From: Pseudomonadota bacterium
GTDB taxonomy: Bacteria; Pseudomonadota; Gammaproteobacteria; Steroidobacterales; Steroidobacteraceae
DNA length: 43,469 nt
Assembly: GCA_023391335.1 (NCBI GenBank)
Contig: JAEWBG010000058.1
Location: 1-43,469 of the forward strand
Reading direction: 5' to 3'
In this document: piece by piece, positions 8,536 to 17,839 of the stretch
Layout: each line of letters begins with the position of its first letter
Position numbering within the stretch: position 1 is the first letter of the stretch
The notes under the pieces: generated by a model
The model's input: only the letters and a program-made list of their open reading frames with translations
The model's database searches: none
Told to the model about the DNA's origin: nothing
Program-made: the position numbers and the translations under genes

Positions 8536-10290
8536 ATGAAGAGTTCGGTGTCCACAGCGCTGCGCGTTGCGATTGTTGCGTTGCCGCTAGTCGCGGTTTC
8601 TGGGTGTGGGAAAAACTCCGAGCACGGCACCCAAGCTCCGACGGCGGCTGCAGCAGTCGCGAACGCGGAATGGCCGAAGTTCGTCGACGAATACATCGAA
8701 GGCTACATGACCGCGAACCCCGCGATCGCCGCGAGCCTCGGCCGTCATGAGTTCGATGGGCAACTTCCCGATTGGAGCGGCGATGGTATCCGCAAGGAAA
8801 TCTCCCGCCTCGAACAACTGCGCAACCGAGCCGTGGCATTCGACGATTCGGCTCTGTTGCCGGATCAACGTTTCCAGCGCGATTACCTGATCTCGCGTAT
8901 CGACAACGATCTGTTCTGGATGCGCGATGCGCAGCAGCCGTTTACGAACCCTGCGTACTACTTCAACTTCGGTCTTGACCCCAGCACGTACGTGACCGTT
9001 CCGTATGCGCCGCCCGAAACGCGGCTTAAGGCATTCATCGAATATGCGAAGCGCGTGCCGACGGCGATCGGGCAAATCAAAGCCAATCTGAAGACGCCAA
9101 TGCCCAAGGCATTCATCGAGTTTGGGATCTCGGGATTCGGCGGCTTCCCGGATTTCTTTCACAAGGATGCGTTGGCTGCGTTCGCTGAGGTGAAAGACGA
9201 GGCTCTGCAGAAACAAGTGCGCGATGCGGTCGAGCCTGCGTCGAAGGCGATGGAGGACATCACACAGTGGCTGCAATCGCAGCAGGCGACGGGAACGGAT
9301 GACTACGCACTCGGGCCGGATCGCTTCGCGGCGATGCTGCGCATGACGGAGAACGTCACGACGCCGGTCGAGAAGCTCGAGCAAATCGGCAAGGCGGATC
9401 TGGAACGGAACTTCAATGCGCTCACCGAAGCGTGCAAACAATATGCACCGAAGGCAACAGTCCAAGCGTGTGTTGCCAAGGAAGCGGCAGACAAGCCGAA
9501 GGGCGGTGCGGTCGCAGGTGCTCGCGAACAGTTGGCGCAACTCAAGCAGTATCTGATCGATCACGACATCGTCACGATTCCAGGCACCGAGGAAGCACAG
9601 GTCGAAGAGGCGCCTGCATATCGACGCCAAAACTTCGCGTACATCAACATCCCAGGCCCGTACGAAAAAAATCTGCCGTCGGTGTACTACATCGCGCCGC
9701 CGGATCCGAAATGGCCGAAGGCCGAACAGCTTGCGTACATTCCGGGCAAAGCGGATCTACTGTTCACATCCGTGCATGAAGTGTGGCCGGGACATTTCCT
9801 GCAGTTCTTGCATTCGAATCGTGCGTCGTGGCGCTTCGGCCAAATCTTCGTCGGTTACGCCTTTGCAGAAGGGTGGGCGCACTACACCGAGGAGCTGATG
9901 ATCGAAAAAGGCCTCGCAGACAACGCGCCCGAGCGGCACGTCGGTCAATTGCTAAACGCACTGTTGCGAAACGTGCGCTTCATGTGTGCGATCGGTTTGC
10001 ACACGCAAGGCATGAAAGTCTCCGAGTGCGAGCAGATGTTCAAAGACAAGGCGTTCCAAGATCCAGGCAACGCTCGCCAACAGGCAGTTCGCGGCACCTA
10101 CGATCCCGCGTATCTGAACTACACGTTGGGTAAATTGATGATTCGCAAGTTGCGCAGCGACTGGACGGCATCACGCGGCGGCGAGCAGGCGTGGAAAGCC
10201 TTTCATGATCAATTCTTGTCGTATGGCGGACCGCCCATCCCGTTGGTTCGTGCGCAAATGATCAAAGGCCCGGCGGGAGAATTGTTTTAG
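8536..10290 (+). CDS. DUF885-family lipoprotein, putative metallopeptidase
   Basis: Predicted lipoprotein of 584 residues: the signal peptide ends in AVSGC with the lipidated cysteine at C24. It belongs to the DUF885 family, thought to be zinc peptidases. The HExxPGH-type motif is HEVWPGH (H414, E415, H420), and a downstream acidic ligand lies in EGWAHYTEELM (E445). GGGGGA is placed before the ATG. Family members average 550-620 residues, so it is full length. Substrates are not established. It is convergent with the metallo-hydrolase gene, and a repeat element lies in between. Confidence 0.9.
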   Translation: MKSSVSTALRVAIVALPLVAVSGCGKNSEHGTQAPTAAAAVANAEWPKFVDEYIEGYMTANPAIAASLGRHEFDGQLPDWSGDGIRKEISRLEQLRNRAVAFDDSALLPDQRFQRDYLISRIDNDLFWMRDAQQPFTNPAYYFNFGLDPSTYVTVPYAPPETRLKAFIEYAKRVPTAIGQIKANLKTPMPKAFIEFGISGFGGFPDFFHKDALAAFAEVKDEALQKQVRDAVEPASKAMEDITQWLQSQQATGTDDYALGPDRFAAMLRMTENVTTPVEKLEQIGKADLERNFNALTEACKQYAPKATVQACVAKEAADKPKGGAVAGAREQLAQLKQYLIDHDIVTIPGTEEAQVEEAPAYRRQNFAYINIPGPYEKNLPSVYYIAPPDPKWPKAEQLAYIPGKADLLFTSVHEVWPGHFLQFLHSNRASWRFGQIFVGYAFAEGWAHYTEELMIEKGLADNAPERHVGQLLNALLRNVRFMCAIGLHTQGMKVSECEQMFKDKAFQDPGNARQQAVRGTYDPAYLNYTLGKLMIRKLRSDWTASRGGEQAWKAFHDQFLSYGGPPIPLVRAQMIKGPAGELF

Positions 10291-10354
10291 AACACGCAGG
10301 CTGGCGTGTCGTGTTGCAGGGCCGGACACAATAGAGAGAACCCGGAATGGACTA

Positions 10355-10538
10355 GCCGCAGAGACGCAAAAAAGAGAAGGTAAGGATCCAGCGGATCGAA
10401 TTTGAGCGTGGAGCTGCCTGACAGTGTCCTATTGCGGAATGTGACGAGTCGGCCGCAGACACCATAGCCACACACGGTTCACGCGCTGCGCGCCTTCACT
10501 CCATCACATCGTCAGTTCTTTTTTGCGTTCTCTGCGGC
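10355..10538. repeat. 184-bp MITE-like element, copy A
   Basis: The ends are about 21-base terminal inverted repeats: GCCGCAGAGACGCAAAAAAG (10355-10374) against CTTTTTTGCGTTCTCTGCGG (10518-10537). The interior is nearly identical to copy B at 21039-21222, including CAGCGGATCGAATTTGAGCG and CTGCCTGACAGTGTCCTATT. There is no open frame and no clear target duplication. It lies between convergent genes. Confidence 0.85.
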
Positions 10539-10553
10539 CGATTTGCCTCGCGT

Positions 10554-11474
10554 TCAGTTGTGCTTGATCAACTTGCTGTCGTTCGAGCCGGTGACATCCC
10601 GGTACAACGTTTCAGTGAAGATGTCTGCGGTGACGAACGCGCTGGCCCATTCTTTCCAGGGCTCCAACACTTTTTCTTGCTTGAGCTGGTCCAGGCTCTT
10701 GCCTTTGCGGACGCCGCGCTCGACGGCTGCGCGTGTGTCCTTGAGCATCGTTACGAATTTGCGCACGTCATCCAAGTTCGAAAGCTGTCCGTGACCTGGA
10801 ATGATTTTGACGTCCGCAGGCATTTCGGCAATGGCCTTCTCGCACGCCGCGATCATTCCTTTCACGCTGCCGCCGGCTGCTTGGTCCACGAACGGGAACC
10901 CGTAACGCACGAAATCATCGCCGGTGTGCAGGACGTTCGACTTGGCGAAGTAGACCATGCTGTCGCCATCGGTATGGCCGTTGGGCACGAACATAGCGCG
11001 AATGTCCTCGCCATTCAGATGCAAGGTGAGGTCGTGGTCGAACGTAATGATGGGCAGTGCTTCGGGCGTGGCGCTGGTGACTTTATTCGCGTTCTCTGGC
11101 GTCGGTTCACGTGCTTCCAATCGCTTGCGAACGTTTTCTTGGGCGATGATCGGAGCGTCCTTATGGAACTCCAAATTGCCGTTCGTGTGATCGTCGTGAT
11201 AGTGCGTGTCGATGACGAAGCGTACGGGCTGATCCGCGACTCCCTTCAGCGCTGCGCGAATCTTGTCCGCGAGCGGCGCGTATTGATCATCGACGATCAC
11301 GATGCCGTCCTCGCCGACACTGGCGCCGATGTTCCCGCCAGCACCCTCGAGCATGTACACGGAACCGGCCACTTTGGTGACCTTGATCTGCACATTAGAG
11401 AAATCTTGCGCGTGCAGTGGCGCGACGCAGGCGCCCAGGAGAGTTGCCAATGACACAAAGCCGATCGTCTTCAT
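10554..11474 (-). CDS. Exported metallo-beta-lactamase-fold hydrolase, 306 aa
   Basis: Signal peptide MKTIGFVSLATLLGACVAPL with cleavage after HAQ (about residue 23). Metal ligands of the MBL fold are all present: HYHDDH (H91, H93, D95, H96), H167 in NGHTDGDS, D186 in HTGDD and H228 in PGHGQ. This resembles class-B-lactamase-like periplasmic hydrolases of the cyclase/QuiP-like group rather than a proven beta-lactamase. GAGGAA precedes the start at 11474; a start further upstream lacks one. The substrate cannot be told from sequence. Confidence 0.92.
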   Translation of the reverse strand: MKTIGFVSLATLLGACVAPLHAQDFSNVQIKVTKVAGSVYMLEGAGGNIGASVGEDGIVIVDDQYAPLADKIRAALKGVADQPVRFVIDTHYHDDHTNGNLEFHKDAPIIAQENVRKRLEAREPTPENANKVTSATPEALPIITFDHDLTLHLNGEDIRAMFVPNGHTDGDSMVYFAKSNVLHTGDDFVRYGFPFVDQAAGGSVKGMIAACEKAIAEMPADVKIIPGHGQLSNLDDVRKFVTMLKDTRAAVERGVRKGKSLDQLKQEKVLEPWKEWASAFVTADIFTETLYRDVTGSNDSKLIKHN

Positions 11475-11544
11475 TCTTATTCCTCGACCATAGAAAGAGA
11501 GCGCGCGATGAGCAGCGCGCGACATGAGCGGAACAGTACGAGTC

Positions 11545-12195
11545 TTAGGCCCAGTTACTGCGCTTTGGTCGCGATTTGATCCACGCGCCCAAGACTAGGC
11601 CCAACAGCACCAGACCGCCGCCGGCGAGCAACCAGCGCAACATCGTGTTGCGCTCGAGCTCTCGCACGCGCGAGCTGAGTTGTGAGACCTGCGACTGCAG
11701 CGATTGGTTCTCGGTCTTTAGCCGCTTGTTGTCTTCGTAGGTGGTGATCGCGTTGCCCGAGACGCGGCGCAATTCCGCGAGCTCGCTTTGCAGCTTCTCG
11801 GTTTGTTTGCTGAGATCGGTGCTGCTCTTCTCTGCCTCGGAGCGAGCGCTGCGTTGTTCCTGAAAATTGGAGCGCAGGGTTTTCAGCTCAGCTTCGAGCG
11901 CATCGACTCTCTTCGTCGCGGCCGCGAGACGATCGCGAGCAGACGGTTCGGAGACGAGATATTGGCTGGGCACCCAACCCTCGGTGCCGTTGGGGGTGCG
12001 TACCTGGGTGAAGCCCGCCTCATCGTTCTTCTGCAGCACCTCGAGTGGCGTGCCGCTTTGCAGCCCCGCGTTGATGATCTTGTATTCGATCGAGGGCCCG
12101 CGTCGTAACGGAATCGACAATTGATCGGAGACATACAACGTTGCTGCATCGACGCCGAAAGCCAGGAAGAATCCAAGCGCAAGCAATAGCCGCAT
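11545..12195 (-). CDS. SH3-domain and membrane-anchor protein (TIGR04211 type), 216 aa
   Basis: Order of parts: signal peptide (1-18, ending VDAA), bacterial SH3 domain (about 19-82, LYVSDQLSIPLRRGPS to GTEGWVPSQYL), coiled coil (about 85-184, heptads rich in L, E, K and S), a transmembrane helix (187-206), then a basic cytoplasmic tail. This is the layout of TIGR04211/YgiM proteins, conserved in gammaproteobacteria. The start at 12195 follows AAGGA; the longer frame upstream is not supported. A cell-wall-binding envelope role is inferred. Confidence 0.9.
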   Translation of the reverse strand: MRLLLALGFFLAFGVDAATLYVSDQLSIPLRRGPSIEYKIINAGLQSGTPLEVLQKNDEAGFTQVRTPNGTEGWVPSQYLVSEPSARDRLAAATKRVDALEAELKTLRSNFQEQRSARSEAEKSSTDLSKQTEKLQSELAELRRVSGNAITTYEDNKRLKTENQSLQSQVSQLSSRVRELERNTMLRWLLAGGGLVLLGLVLGAWIKSRPKRSNWA

Positions 12196-12320
12196 CCAAC
12201 TTTTCCTTATGAACAATGCGCGACCTTCAGGCCGCGGGTGACGCTGGAGTGCGACTATAGCGAAAGTTGCAGCGCTTGCAGTGTTCGCAAAACACAGACA
12301 CGCAGGAAAAATCTGACGCC

Positions 12321-12602
12321 CTAATGCTCCCATTGGGCCGGTACCCCTGACTCGCGCATCGCTGCGTCGAGCTGCATCACGGCGTTTCGGGCACTCGGCT
12401 CTGCTCGCAGGCTCCGTGCGAGCGAATTCAGATAGGTCGACAAAGTCGATGGGTTTGGATTCGCCGCGTTCAGTTCGCGCTCGACGGGCTCGATGATTTC
12501 GTCTAAGTCCGCGCTGTCGCACGTGTCGAAGTCGGCGCGTTGCATAGCTGCACGGACTGCATCGATCGCTTGTCGGAGCTGATCCACATTCACCCTTTGC
12601 AT
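12321..12602 (-). CDS. Small helical hypothetical protein, 93 aa
   Basis: No family recognised. The start at 12602 (MQRVNVDQLRQAIDAVRAAM) is preceded by GGGAG. It is soluble, mainly alpha-helical, with acidic repeats (SADLDEIIEPVERELN) and a short C-terminus ending VPAQWEH. It lies upstream of the SH3/anchor gene on the same strand, with about 125 bases between them. Confidence 0.6.
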   Translation of the reverse strand: MQRVNVDQLRQAIDAVRAAMQRADFDTCDSADLDEIIEPVERELNAANPNPSTLSTYLNSLARSLRAEPSARNAVMQLDAAMRESGVPAQWEH

Positions 12603-12630
12603 CACAACTCCCGGTGCGCGCCCATGACGA

Positions 12631-12653
12631 AGCCCCGTCGCGAAGTCGGGGCT
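12631..12653 (-). terminator. Hairpin downstream of the isochorismatase-like gene
   Basis: AGCCCCG (12631-12637) pairs with CGGGGCT (12647-12653). It lies about 160 bases after the stop of the gene ending at 12815 and just before the next start. There is no T tract. It shares its GCCCCG/CGGGGC stem with the hairpin at 8209. Confidence 0.35.
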
Positions 12654-12814
12654 CCTGGAAATGACGAGCGTCGGGTCTGCAGCGGGCGAAACCGCCTCTG
12701 TTTTGCCGAACATCTCGCATGTCCATTTGAAAAACGAATCGGCTGAGTGCTGGGTTCCTGTGCCATCGCTACGTGCGCGATAAAGACTGACGGCTGTGCG
12801 TTCACTGCCGGTAA

Positions 12815-13405
12815 TTACGACCGTGCAAAACGGACCTTGCTGGATGGGGTCGATCTGGCATGGAGCATCTGCTCCAGGTAGCGCATGGCGGCGTCCAGTT
12901 GTCGCAGCCCCGATACGCAGTCGTGAGCCACCAGAATGTCCAAGTCTCGCAAGTACGCTTCGACGGCGGTCATGAGGATGCACTGCTCCAGCGTCACGCC
13001 CGTGAGAATTAATCGTCTCGTGCCCAAGTGCTTCAATAGGGCATCGAGAGGAGTGCCGAAGAACGCGGAGTGCTTAGGCTTGAATACGAAGTAGTCGCGG
13101 GGTTCGGGACTGAGCGCCGTCGCAAGTTCGCGGCCCTTGGAATTTGCGGCCATACAGTGCGCCACGAAATGCGAGCGATCGGATCGCCATCGGCCCCGGT
13201 TGTCGTTCACATAGATGACTGGCACTCCTGCGGTGTGTGCGCGGGTCTTCAGCCGCAGCAGCGGATCGACGAGCGGTTCGGCCCGGCGCAACAACGTCGT
13301 GCCGTCGGGAAATTCGAAATCCGAGATCAAATCGATAATGAGGAGTGCGTCGCTGTGTTCGTCGGGCGCAGAACCGTGCAAATCGCTGGAACGTGGCATG
13401 CGCAT
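12815..13405 (-). CDS. Isochorismatase-family cysteine hydrolase, 196 aa
   Basis: Cytosolic hydrolase of the isochorismatase/nicotinamidase superfamily. The catalytic triad is visible: D25 in LIIDLISDF, K111 in FKPKHSAF and C142 in VTLEQCI. A few extra residues precede the usual family start. The ATG at 13405 lacks a strong ribosome site, and the ATG at 13399 (two codons on) is equally possible. It is divergent from ppa by about 90 bases. Substrate possibilities include amide or isochorismate-like compounds; sequence alone does not decide. Confidence 0.88.
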   Translation of the reverse strand: MRMPRSSDLHGSAPDEHSDALLIIDLISDFEFPDGTTLLRRAEPLVDPLLRLKTRAHTAGVPVIYVNDNRGRWRSDRSHFVAHCMAANSKGRELATALSPEPRDYFVFKPKHSAFFGTPLDALLKHLGTRRLILTGVTLEQCILMTAVEAYLRDLDILVAHDCVSGLRQLDAAMRYLEQMLHARSTPSSKVRFARS

Positions 13406-13493
13406 TGAACGACGTATGCGCGGTCGGGTTCCGGTTGGCGGCTGTCGATCGGGCCTTCAGATTGTTATGATGCCGGCCACTTACAGGAATCCT

Positions 13494-14135
13494 ATGCCCA
13501 TACTTTTTCCTTCCGCGTTTCGTGCTCATCCCTGGCATGGCGTCGAACTCGGTGCCAACGCACCGTCGTGCGTGACCGCGTATATCGAAATCGTGCCGAC
13601 CGATACCGTTAAATACGAAAGCGATAAGGTCACGGGCCTTCTCAAGGTAGATCGTCCGCAGCGCTTCTCGAACGTCTGTCCCTCCCTCTATGGCTTCCTG
13701 CCGCGAACCTTGTGTGCCGATCGCGTCGGCGAGTTCTGCAGCGAACGCACCGGGCGCGCCGGTATCGAGGGCGATGGCGATCCGATGGATATTTGCGTGC
13801 TGACCGAAAAAGAAATCGGTCACGGCGACTTGTTGGTGCAGGCGATCCCGATCGGCGGCCTACGCATGATCGACAGCAAAGAAGCGGACGATAAGATCAT
13901 CGCAGTGATGCAGGACGATGCCTTGTACGGACAGTTCTCGGATATCTCGCAGTGCCCCAAGGCCGTACTCGAGCGACTGCGTCACTACTTCCTTACATAC
14001 AAGCACGCACCCGGCTCGCCCGAGCATCGCGTCGAGATCACGCATGTGTACGGACGCGACGAAGCGTTCGAGGTCATTCGGCGCAGCCAAGAGGACTACA
14101 ACTCTGCCTTCATGGGCGCGGGCATCCTGCGCTAG
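13494..14135 (+). CDS. ppa: Inorganic pyrophosphatase, family I
   Basis: Soluble enzyme that hydrolyses pyrophosphate to phosphate and pulls forward biosynthetic reactions. The metal-binding signature EGDGDPMD (92-99, with D94, D96 and D99) is intact. The protein has 213 residues, slightly longer than short bacterial forms, and close to the eukaryote-like/proteobacterial variant with a cysteine-containing YGFLPRTLC region. The start at 13494 follows ACAGGA. Upstream ATGs at 13467 and 13470 are in frame but have no ribosome site. Confidence 0.95.
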   Translation: MPILFPSAFRAHPWHGVELGANAPSCVTAYIEIVPTDTVKYESDKVTGLLKVDRPQRFSNVCPSLYGFLPRTLCADRVGEFCSERTGRAGIEGDGDPMDICVLTEKEIGHGDLLVQAIPIGGLRMIDSKEADDKIIAVMQDDALYGQFSDISQCPKAVLERLRHYFLTYKHAPGSPEHRVEITHVYGRDEAFEVIRRSQEDYNSAFMGAGILR

Positions 14136-14156
14136 TTCGGCTCGCCGCGACGGCCC

Positions 14157-14540
14157 TCACCACGACGGCCAATAGTAAAGCTCCACTAAATGGCCGTCCG
14201 GATCGCGAAAATACAGGGACTCGTATTCCTCGTGCATCAGCCTGTGATAGCGGATCTGGTGTTCGTCTAGCCGCTTCGCCGCGGCGTCCAAGCACGCAGG
14301 CGTATTTCCAACTACGAATGCGATGTGATGTACGCCGAGGGTCTGTTCATCGGGCAGGCGCGCCTGTTCGCCGATCGCCTGCAGCATGAAATGGCCGGTC
14401 GCACCGACGGCTAGATTCACTTCGGCGTCTTCCTCGTGCCGCGCGATAACGGGCAGATTCAGGACACCTGAATAGAACTGTTCGCTGGTATTCAAGCTGC
14501 GCACTTTGATGGCAGCGTGTCCGAATGCAGTGATGTGCAT
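14157..14540 (-). CDS. VOC-family (glyoxalase-like) protein, 127 aa
   Basis: Single vicinal-oxygen-chelate domain with two beta-alpha-beta-beta-beta units. Metal-ligand positions are suggested by H8 (GHAAIKV), HHIAF and the C-terminal HLVELYYW. AAGGAGAG precedes the ATG. The adjacent divergent gene is a WYL-domain regulator, 91 bases away, a common arrangement for a regulator and its target. The reaction (lactoylglutathione lyase, dioxygenase or resistance protein) is not determined. Confidence 0.88.
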   Translation of the reverse strand: MHITAFGHAAIKVRSLNTSEQFYSGVLNLPVIARHEEDAEVNLAVGATGHFMLQAIGEQARLPDEQTLGVHHIAFVVGNTPACLDAAAKRLDEHQIRYHRLMHEEYESLYFRDPDGHLVELYYWPSW

Positions 14541-14631
14541 GAGAACTCTCCTTTGCGACGCATATGATCTGGACGATTAGTGCCACGGCGTGTCATGTTT
14601 GAGGGAATCCTTTTCGCTGCGGAAAGCCACC

Positions 14632-15672
14632 ATGCGTGCCGAACGGCTCATCTCCCTGTTGATGGTTATGCAACGCGGCCGCGCCATGACCGCCGGCGAA
14701 CTGGCGCAACGACTGGAAGTGTCGGTGCGCACGATCTTTCGCGATATCGATGCGCTTTCCGCGATGGGCGTGCCGGTCTATACCGAGCCGGGCCGCGGCG
14801 GCGGCATTCGTTTGATGGAGGGTTACAGCTCCGATCTCACTGGCTTATCTTCGGGCGAAGCCGAGGCGCTCGCGCTGATTGCAAGTCCGCCCGGTGTTGC
14901 GAAGGGGTTAGCTGCGCCCACGCGCAGCGCGCTCGACAAACTCGCGGCAGCGGTCCCCACGATGCATCAATTGCGTGCACAGCATGCGCGCGGGCGACTG
15001 CTGTTCGACACCAAGCCGTGGTTCCGCTCGACGGACGTACTGCCGTATCTCGATGAGCTTCGCGGCTACATCTGGAAAAACGAAAAGATTCAGATTGCGT
15101 ATCAACGTAGCGATGGCGAATTCCGCGAATACTCAGTGGAGCCGTACGCATTGGTCGTCAAAGTCGATACTTGGTATCTGATCGGCAAGGTCAAAGAAGA
15201 ATTTCGTGTCTTTCGTTTATCGCGGCTCCAGTCGGTCAAGACCACCGCGGCGATCTTCCAGCGCGATCCGAAGTTCGACCTGCAAAAGTATTGGAGCGAG
15301 TGGTGCGAGAAATTCGAGAAGAATCCGCCGAGCCACTTCCCAGTCCAGATCGAGTTGTCTGCCCGCGGCCGCAAGCGATTGCTCGATGAGTACTGCGGCT
15401 GGTTTGCCTCGGCCTTGCGTGACGTTCCAGAACAGTACAAGGGCCGCAAGCCGGTGACCTTGGATTTCGACAAACAGGGCATGGCGATGCGTGTTCTGTT
15501 CGATCTCGGCGATGAAGCGCGAGTGCTTCATCCCGCAGCATTGCGTCGTGCCTTGCACGAGCGTGCGGTGCAGGTCGCGCGGGCGACGCGGCCGGTGAAA
15601 TCAGGCAAGCGCGGCCTCCAAATCCCACCGGAACAGTCGGGCCGAACATCGCGGCAATCGATCGAGGTTTAG
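14632..15672 (+). CDS. YafY-type regulator with HTH and WYL domains, 346 aa
   Basis: Transcription factor of the YafY/PafC type: DeoR-like winged helix (about 5-60, AGELAQRLEVSVRTIFRDID), then a WYL ligand-sensing domain (about 145-210) and a WCX C-terminal extension (about 235-325). WYL domains commonly bind nucleic acid or nucleotide ligands. The start at 14632 has GGAAAG upstream; a longer frame begins at 14590 without a ribosome site. It probably controls itself and the divergent VOC gene. A basic C-terminus (SGKRGLQIPPEQSGRTSRQS) extends past the domain. Confidence 0.9.
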   Translation: MRAERLISLLMVMQRGRAMTAGELAQRLEVSVRTIFRDIDALSAMGVPVYTEPGRGGGIRLMEGYSSDLTGLSSGEAEALALIASPPGVAKGLAAPTRSALDKLAAAVPTMHQLRAQHARGRLLFDTKPWFRSTDVLPYLDELRGYIWKNEKIQIAYQRSDGEFREYSVEPYALVVKVDTWYLIGKVKEEFRVFRLSRLQSVKTTAAIFQRDPKFDLQKYWSEWCEKFEKNPPSHFPVQIELSARGRKRLLDEYCGWFASALRDVPEQYKGRKPVTLDFDKQGMAMRVLFDLGDEARVLHPAALRRALHERAVQVARATRPVKSGKRGLQIPPEQSGRTSRQSIEV

Positions 15673-15985
15673 CTGCATCGTAGGCGACACGTTCATCTAC
15701 TTCGTGCATTCCAGTTGTCAGTTGACGGTTGGCAGTGGCCGGCAAGACGGGCGCACGACACACTTCACACCTGACACGCGCAGCGCACACGCATCGACTT
15801 CTTACCCGCGTGCCCTCGCGGAGGTCCCTCGTCTTAGCTCCGTGACCTCCGTGTTCTCCGTGTGAAATCTTGTTCTTCCCCGTTCCTTCGCTCGCCGTCT
15901 AATCCCCGCCATTCGCCGGTGCCCGCTTAACAGCGTCACCGGCTCGAACGTACACTGCCGCGCGTCATAACAAGAGGCAAAGCTC
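15673..15985. other. Gap before ABC operon with GTGTTCTCCGTG repeat and candidate promoter
   Basis: No gene is supported in these 313 bases. The run CGTGACCTCCGTGTTCTCCG (15841-15860) belongs to the ACAGAGAACACGGAG-type repeats scattered through many bacterial genomes. Near the start codon, TTAACA (15927-15932), an 18-base spacer and TACACT (15951-15956) form a possible sigma-70 promoter for the ABC operon. Confidence 0.4.
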
Positions 15986-16681
15986 ATGGATGCACTCGTC
16001 AATTTGCGCAATGTCACCAAGGTCTACACCCGCGGGAAGCAGAAGGTCGAGGTCCTGCACGGAGTGGACTTAGAGATCACCCAAGGCGAGTTCCTCGCGC
16101 TAATGGGACCATCCGGATCGGGAAAGACCACGATGCTGAATCTAATCGCGGGATTGGATCAGCCGACGAGCGGCGAGGTGTCGGTCGCCGGCAATCGCAT
16201 CGACAAGCTATCGCGTGGTGCACTTGCTGACTGGCGCGCGAGACACATCGGCTTTGTATTCCAGTTCTATAACTTGCTTCCGGTTCTCAGCGCGGAGGCA
16301 AACGTCGAAGTGCCGTTGTTGCTCACCAGCTTGTCGCGCAGTCAGCGCAAGCAACGAGTGAAAACCGCGCTGGAGTTAGTCGGTTTGGCGGATCGCGCGA
16401 AGCACAAGCCGACGGAGTTGTCGGGCGGGCAACAACAGCGAGTCGCCATCGCCCGTGCAATCGTCGCGGATCCAACGCTGCTGGTGTGCGACGAGCCGAC
16501 CGGCGACTTGGATCGTCAAAGTGCCGAAGAAATCATGCATCTCTTGCAGGCGCTCAATCGCTCGCAAGGCAAGACCATCGTGATGGTGACGCACGATCCT
16601 AAAGCCGCGAGTTTCGCGTCGCGCGAACTGCACTTGGATAAAGGGCGTCTGGCTCACGACGAGTCGAGGAATGCCGCATGA
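15986..16681 (+). CDS. ABC transporter ATP-binding subunit, LolD/MacB type
   Basis: Cytoplasmic ATPase of a three-gene exporter. Walker A is GPSGSGKTT (41-49), signature LSGGQQQRV (145-153) and Walker B LLVCDE (165-170) with catalytic E170. The downstream permease starts inside this stop codon (ATGA overlap). The subfamily usually pumps lipoproteins, antimicrobial peptides or macrolides out of the inner membrane. No membrane-fusion (MacA-like) gene is next to it, so the system is more like a two-permease FtsX-type exporter. Confidence 0.95.
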   Translation: MDALVNLRNVTKVYTRGKQKVEVLHGVDLEITQGEFLALMGPSGSGKTTMLNLIAGLDQPTSGEVSVAGNRIDKLSRGALADWRARHIGFVFQFYNLLPVLSAEANVEVPLLLTSLSRSQRKQRVKTALELVGLADRAKHKPTELSGGQQQRVAIARAIVADPTLLVCDEPTGDLDRQSAEEIMHLLQALNRSQGKTIVMVTHDPKAASFASRELHLDKGRLAHDESRNAA

Positions 16682-17829
16682 AATACTTTCGCCTCATTTG
16701 GGCGGGATTGTGGCGCAAGAAGGTGCGCACGATCCTCACCATGCTGTCGATCGTGTTCGCATTCCTGTTGTTCGGGCTGGTTCAAGGGGTGAACCAAGGA
16801 TTCAATCAAGCGGTGAACAAGCTCGATGTGGATCGCCTGTATGTCACCCCGCGCGATAGCCAAGCCGATCCGCTGCCAATCTCGTACTACGAGCAGATCA
16901 AAGCCATCCCCGGCGTGAAGGCGGCATCGATGTGGAGTTACTTCGGCGGCTATTACCGCGATTCGCGCAATCCCATTCCAGCGTTTGCGACCGATGCGCG
17001 TTCGCTATTCCAGGTCTACAAGGAGCTGAAGATCAAGCCCGAGTATCTGGACGCGATGGAGAAAACGCGCACCGGTGCTTTAGTGAGCGAGGCGCTGGCG
17101 AATAAGTACGGTTGGAAGATCGGCGATCGCGTGCCGATCGGTACTTCGATATGGACGCAGAAGTCCGGCAGCAATACGTGGTACTTCGACATCGTCGGTA
17201 CGTTCGATGCCTCGGCGTACGGCGGCGGCTTTCCGTCGTTCTACTTGAATCAAAGCTATTACTCGGAGGCCGCAGCGTTCGGCAACAACCAGACGAGCCT
17301 GTATCTGGTGCGTGTGGAGGATCCGCAGAAGGCGGTGCAAGTCGCTGCCGCGATCGATGCGAAATTCGAGAACTCCCCGGCTGAAACGCGAACTCAATCC
17401 GAGTCGGCGTTGATGCAAAGACAGCTCAAGCAGATCGGGGATATCAACTTCATCGCCAACATGATTGCGAGTGCGGTGTTGTTCACGCTGTTGTTCCTGA
17501 CTGCCAACACGATGGCTCAGTCGGTTCGCGAACGCACCTCGGAGCTTGCAGTGCTGAAGACGCTGGGTTACTCGGACGAAAAAGTGCTAGCGATGGTATT
17601 GGTGGAGTCGATGTTGCTATGCCTGTTCGCCGCAGCGATCGGGTTGTTCTTCGCGAGCTCCATCTTCAAGGTGCCCCAGCTCAAAGCGATTTTCGGTGCG
17701 CTCGGGATGCCAACCATCGTTCTGATCGGCGGTGGCTTGATTGCCATTGGACTCGCAATCGTCAGCGGACTGCCGCCGGCAGTGCGGGCCAAGCGCCTGA
17801 ACATCGTCGAAGCACTCGCGGTGCGATAA
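16678..17829 (+). CDS. ABC transporter permease, FtsX/MacB type (first)
   Basis: 383 residues: an N-terminal membrane helix (about 14-36), a large extracytoplasmic MacB-type domain (about 40-250), then three helices near the C-terminus (about 255-375), ending VEALAVR. This is the FtsX-like permease topology. It overlaps the ATPase gene by four bases and is followed 10 bases later by a second permease of similar layout. The two probably form a heterodimeric channel with the ATPase. Confidence 0.93.
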   Translation: MKYFRLIWAGLWRKKVRTILTMLSIVFAFLLFGLVQGVNQGFNQAVNKLDVDRLYVTPRDSQADPLPISYYEQIKAIPGVKAASMWSYFGGYYRDSRNPIPAFATDARSLFQVYKELKIKPEYLDAMEKTRTGALVSEALANKYGWKIGDRVPIGTSIWTQKSGSNTWYFDIVGTFDASAYGGGFPSFYLNQSYYSEAAAFGNNQTSLYLVRVEDPQKAVQVAAAIDAKFENSPAETRTQSESALMQRQLKQIGDINFIANMIASAVLFTLLFLTANTMAQSVRERTSELAVLKTLGYSDEKVLAMVLVESMLLCLFAAAIGLFFASSIFKVPQLKAIFGALGMPTIVLIGGGLIAIGLAIVSGLPPAVRAKRLNIVEALAVR

Positions 17830-17839
17830 AGGAAATGCC

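Noticed and set aside
10554..11474. Antibiotic-resistance beta-lactamase
   Set aside because: The metal ligands define the fold only; the sequence fits the general periplasmic hydrolase group and nothing in the context points to resistance.
13215..13493. N-terminal extension of the inorganic pyrophosphatase
   Set aside because: It runs over the divergent isochorismatase gene and does not resemble pyrophosphatase; the start at 13494 has ACAGGA.
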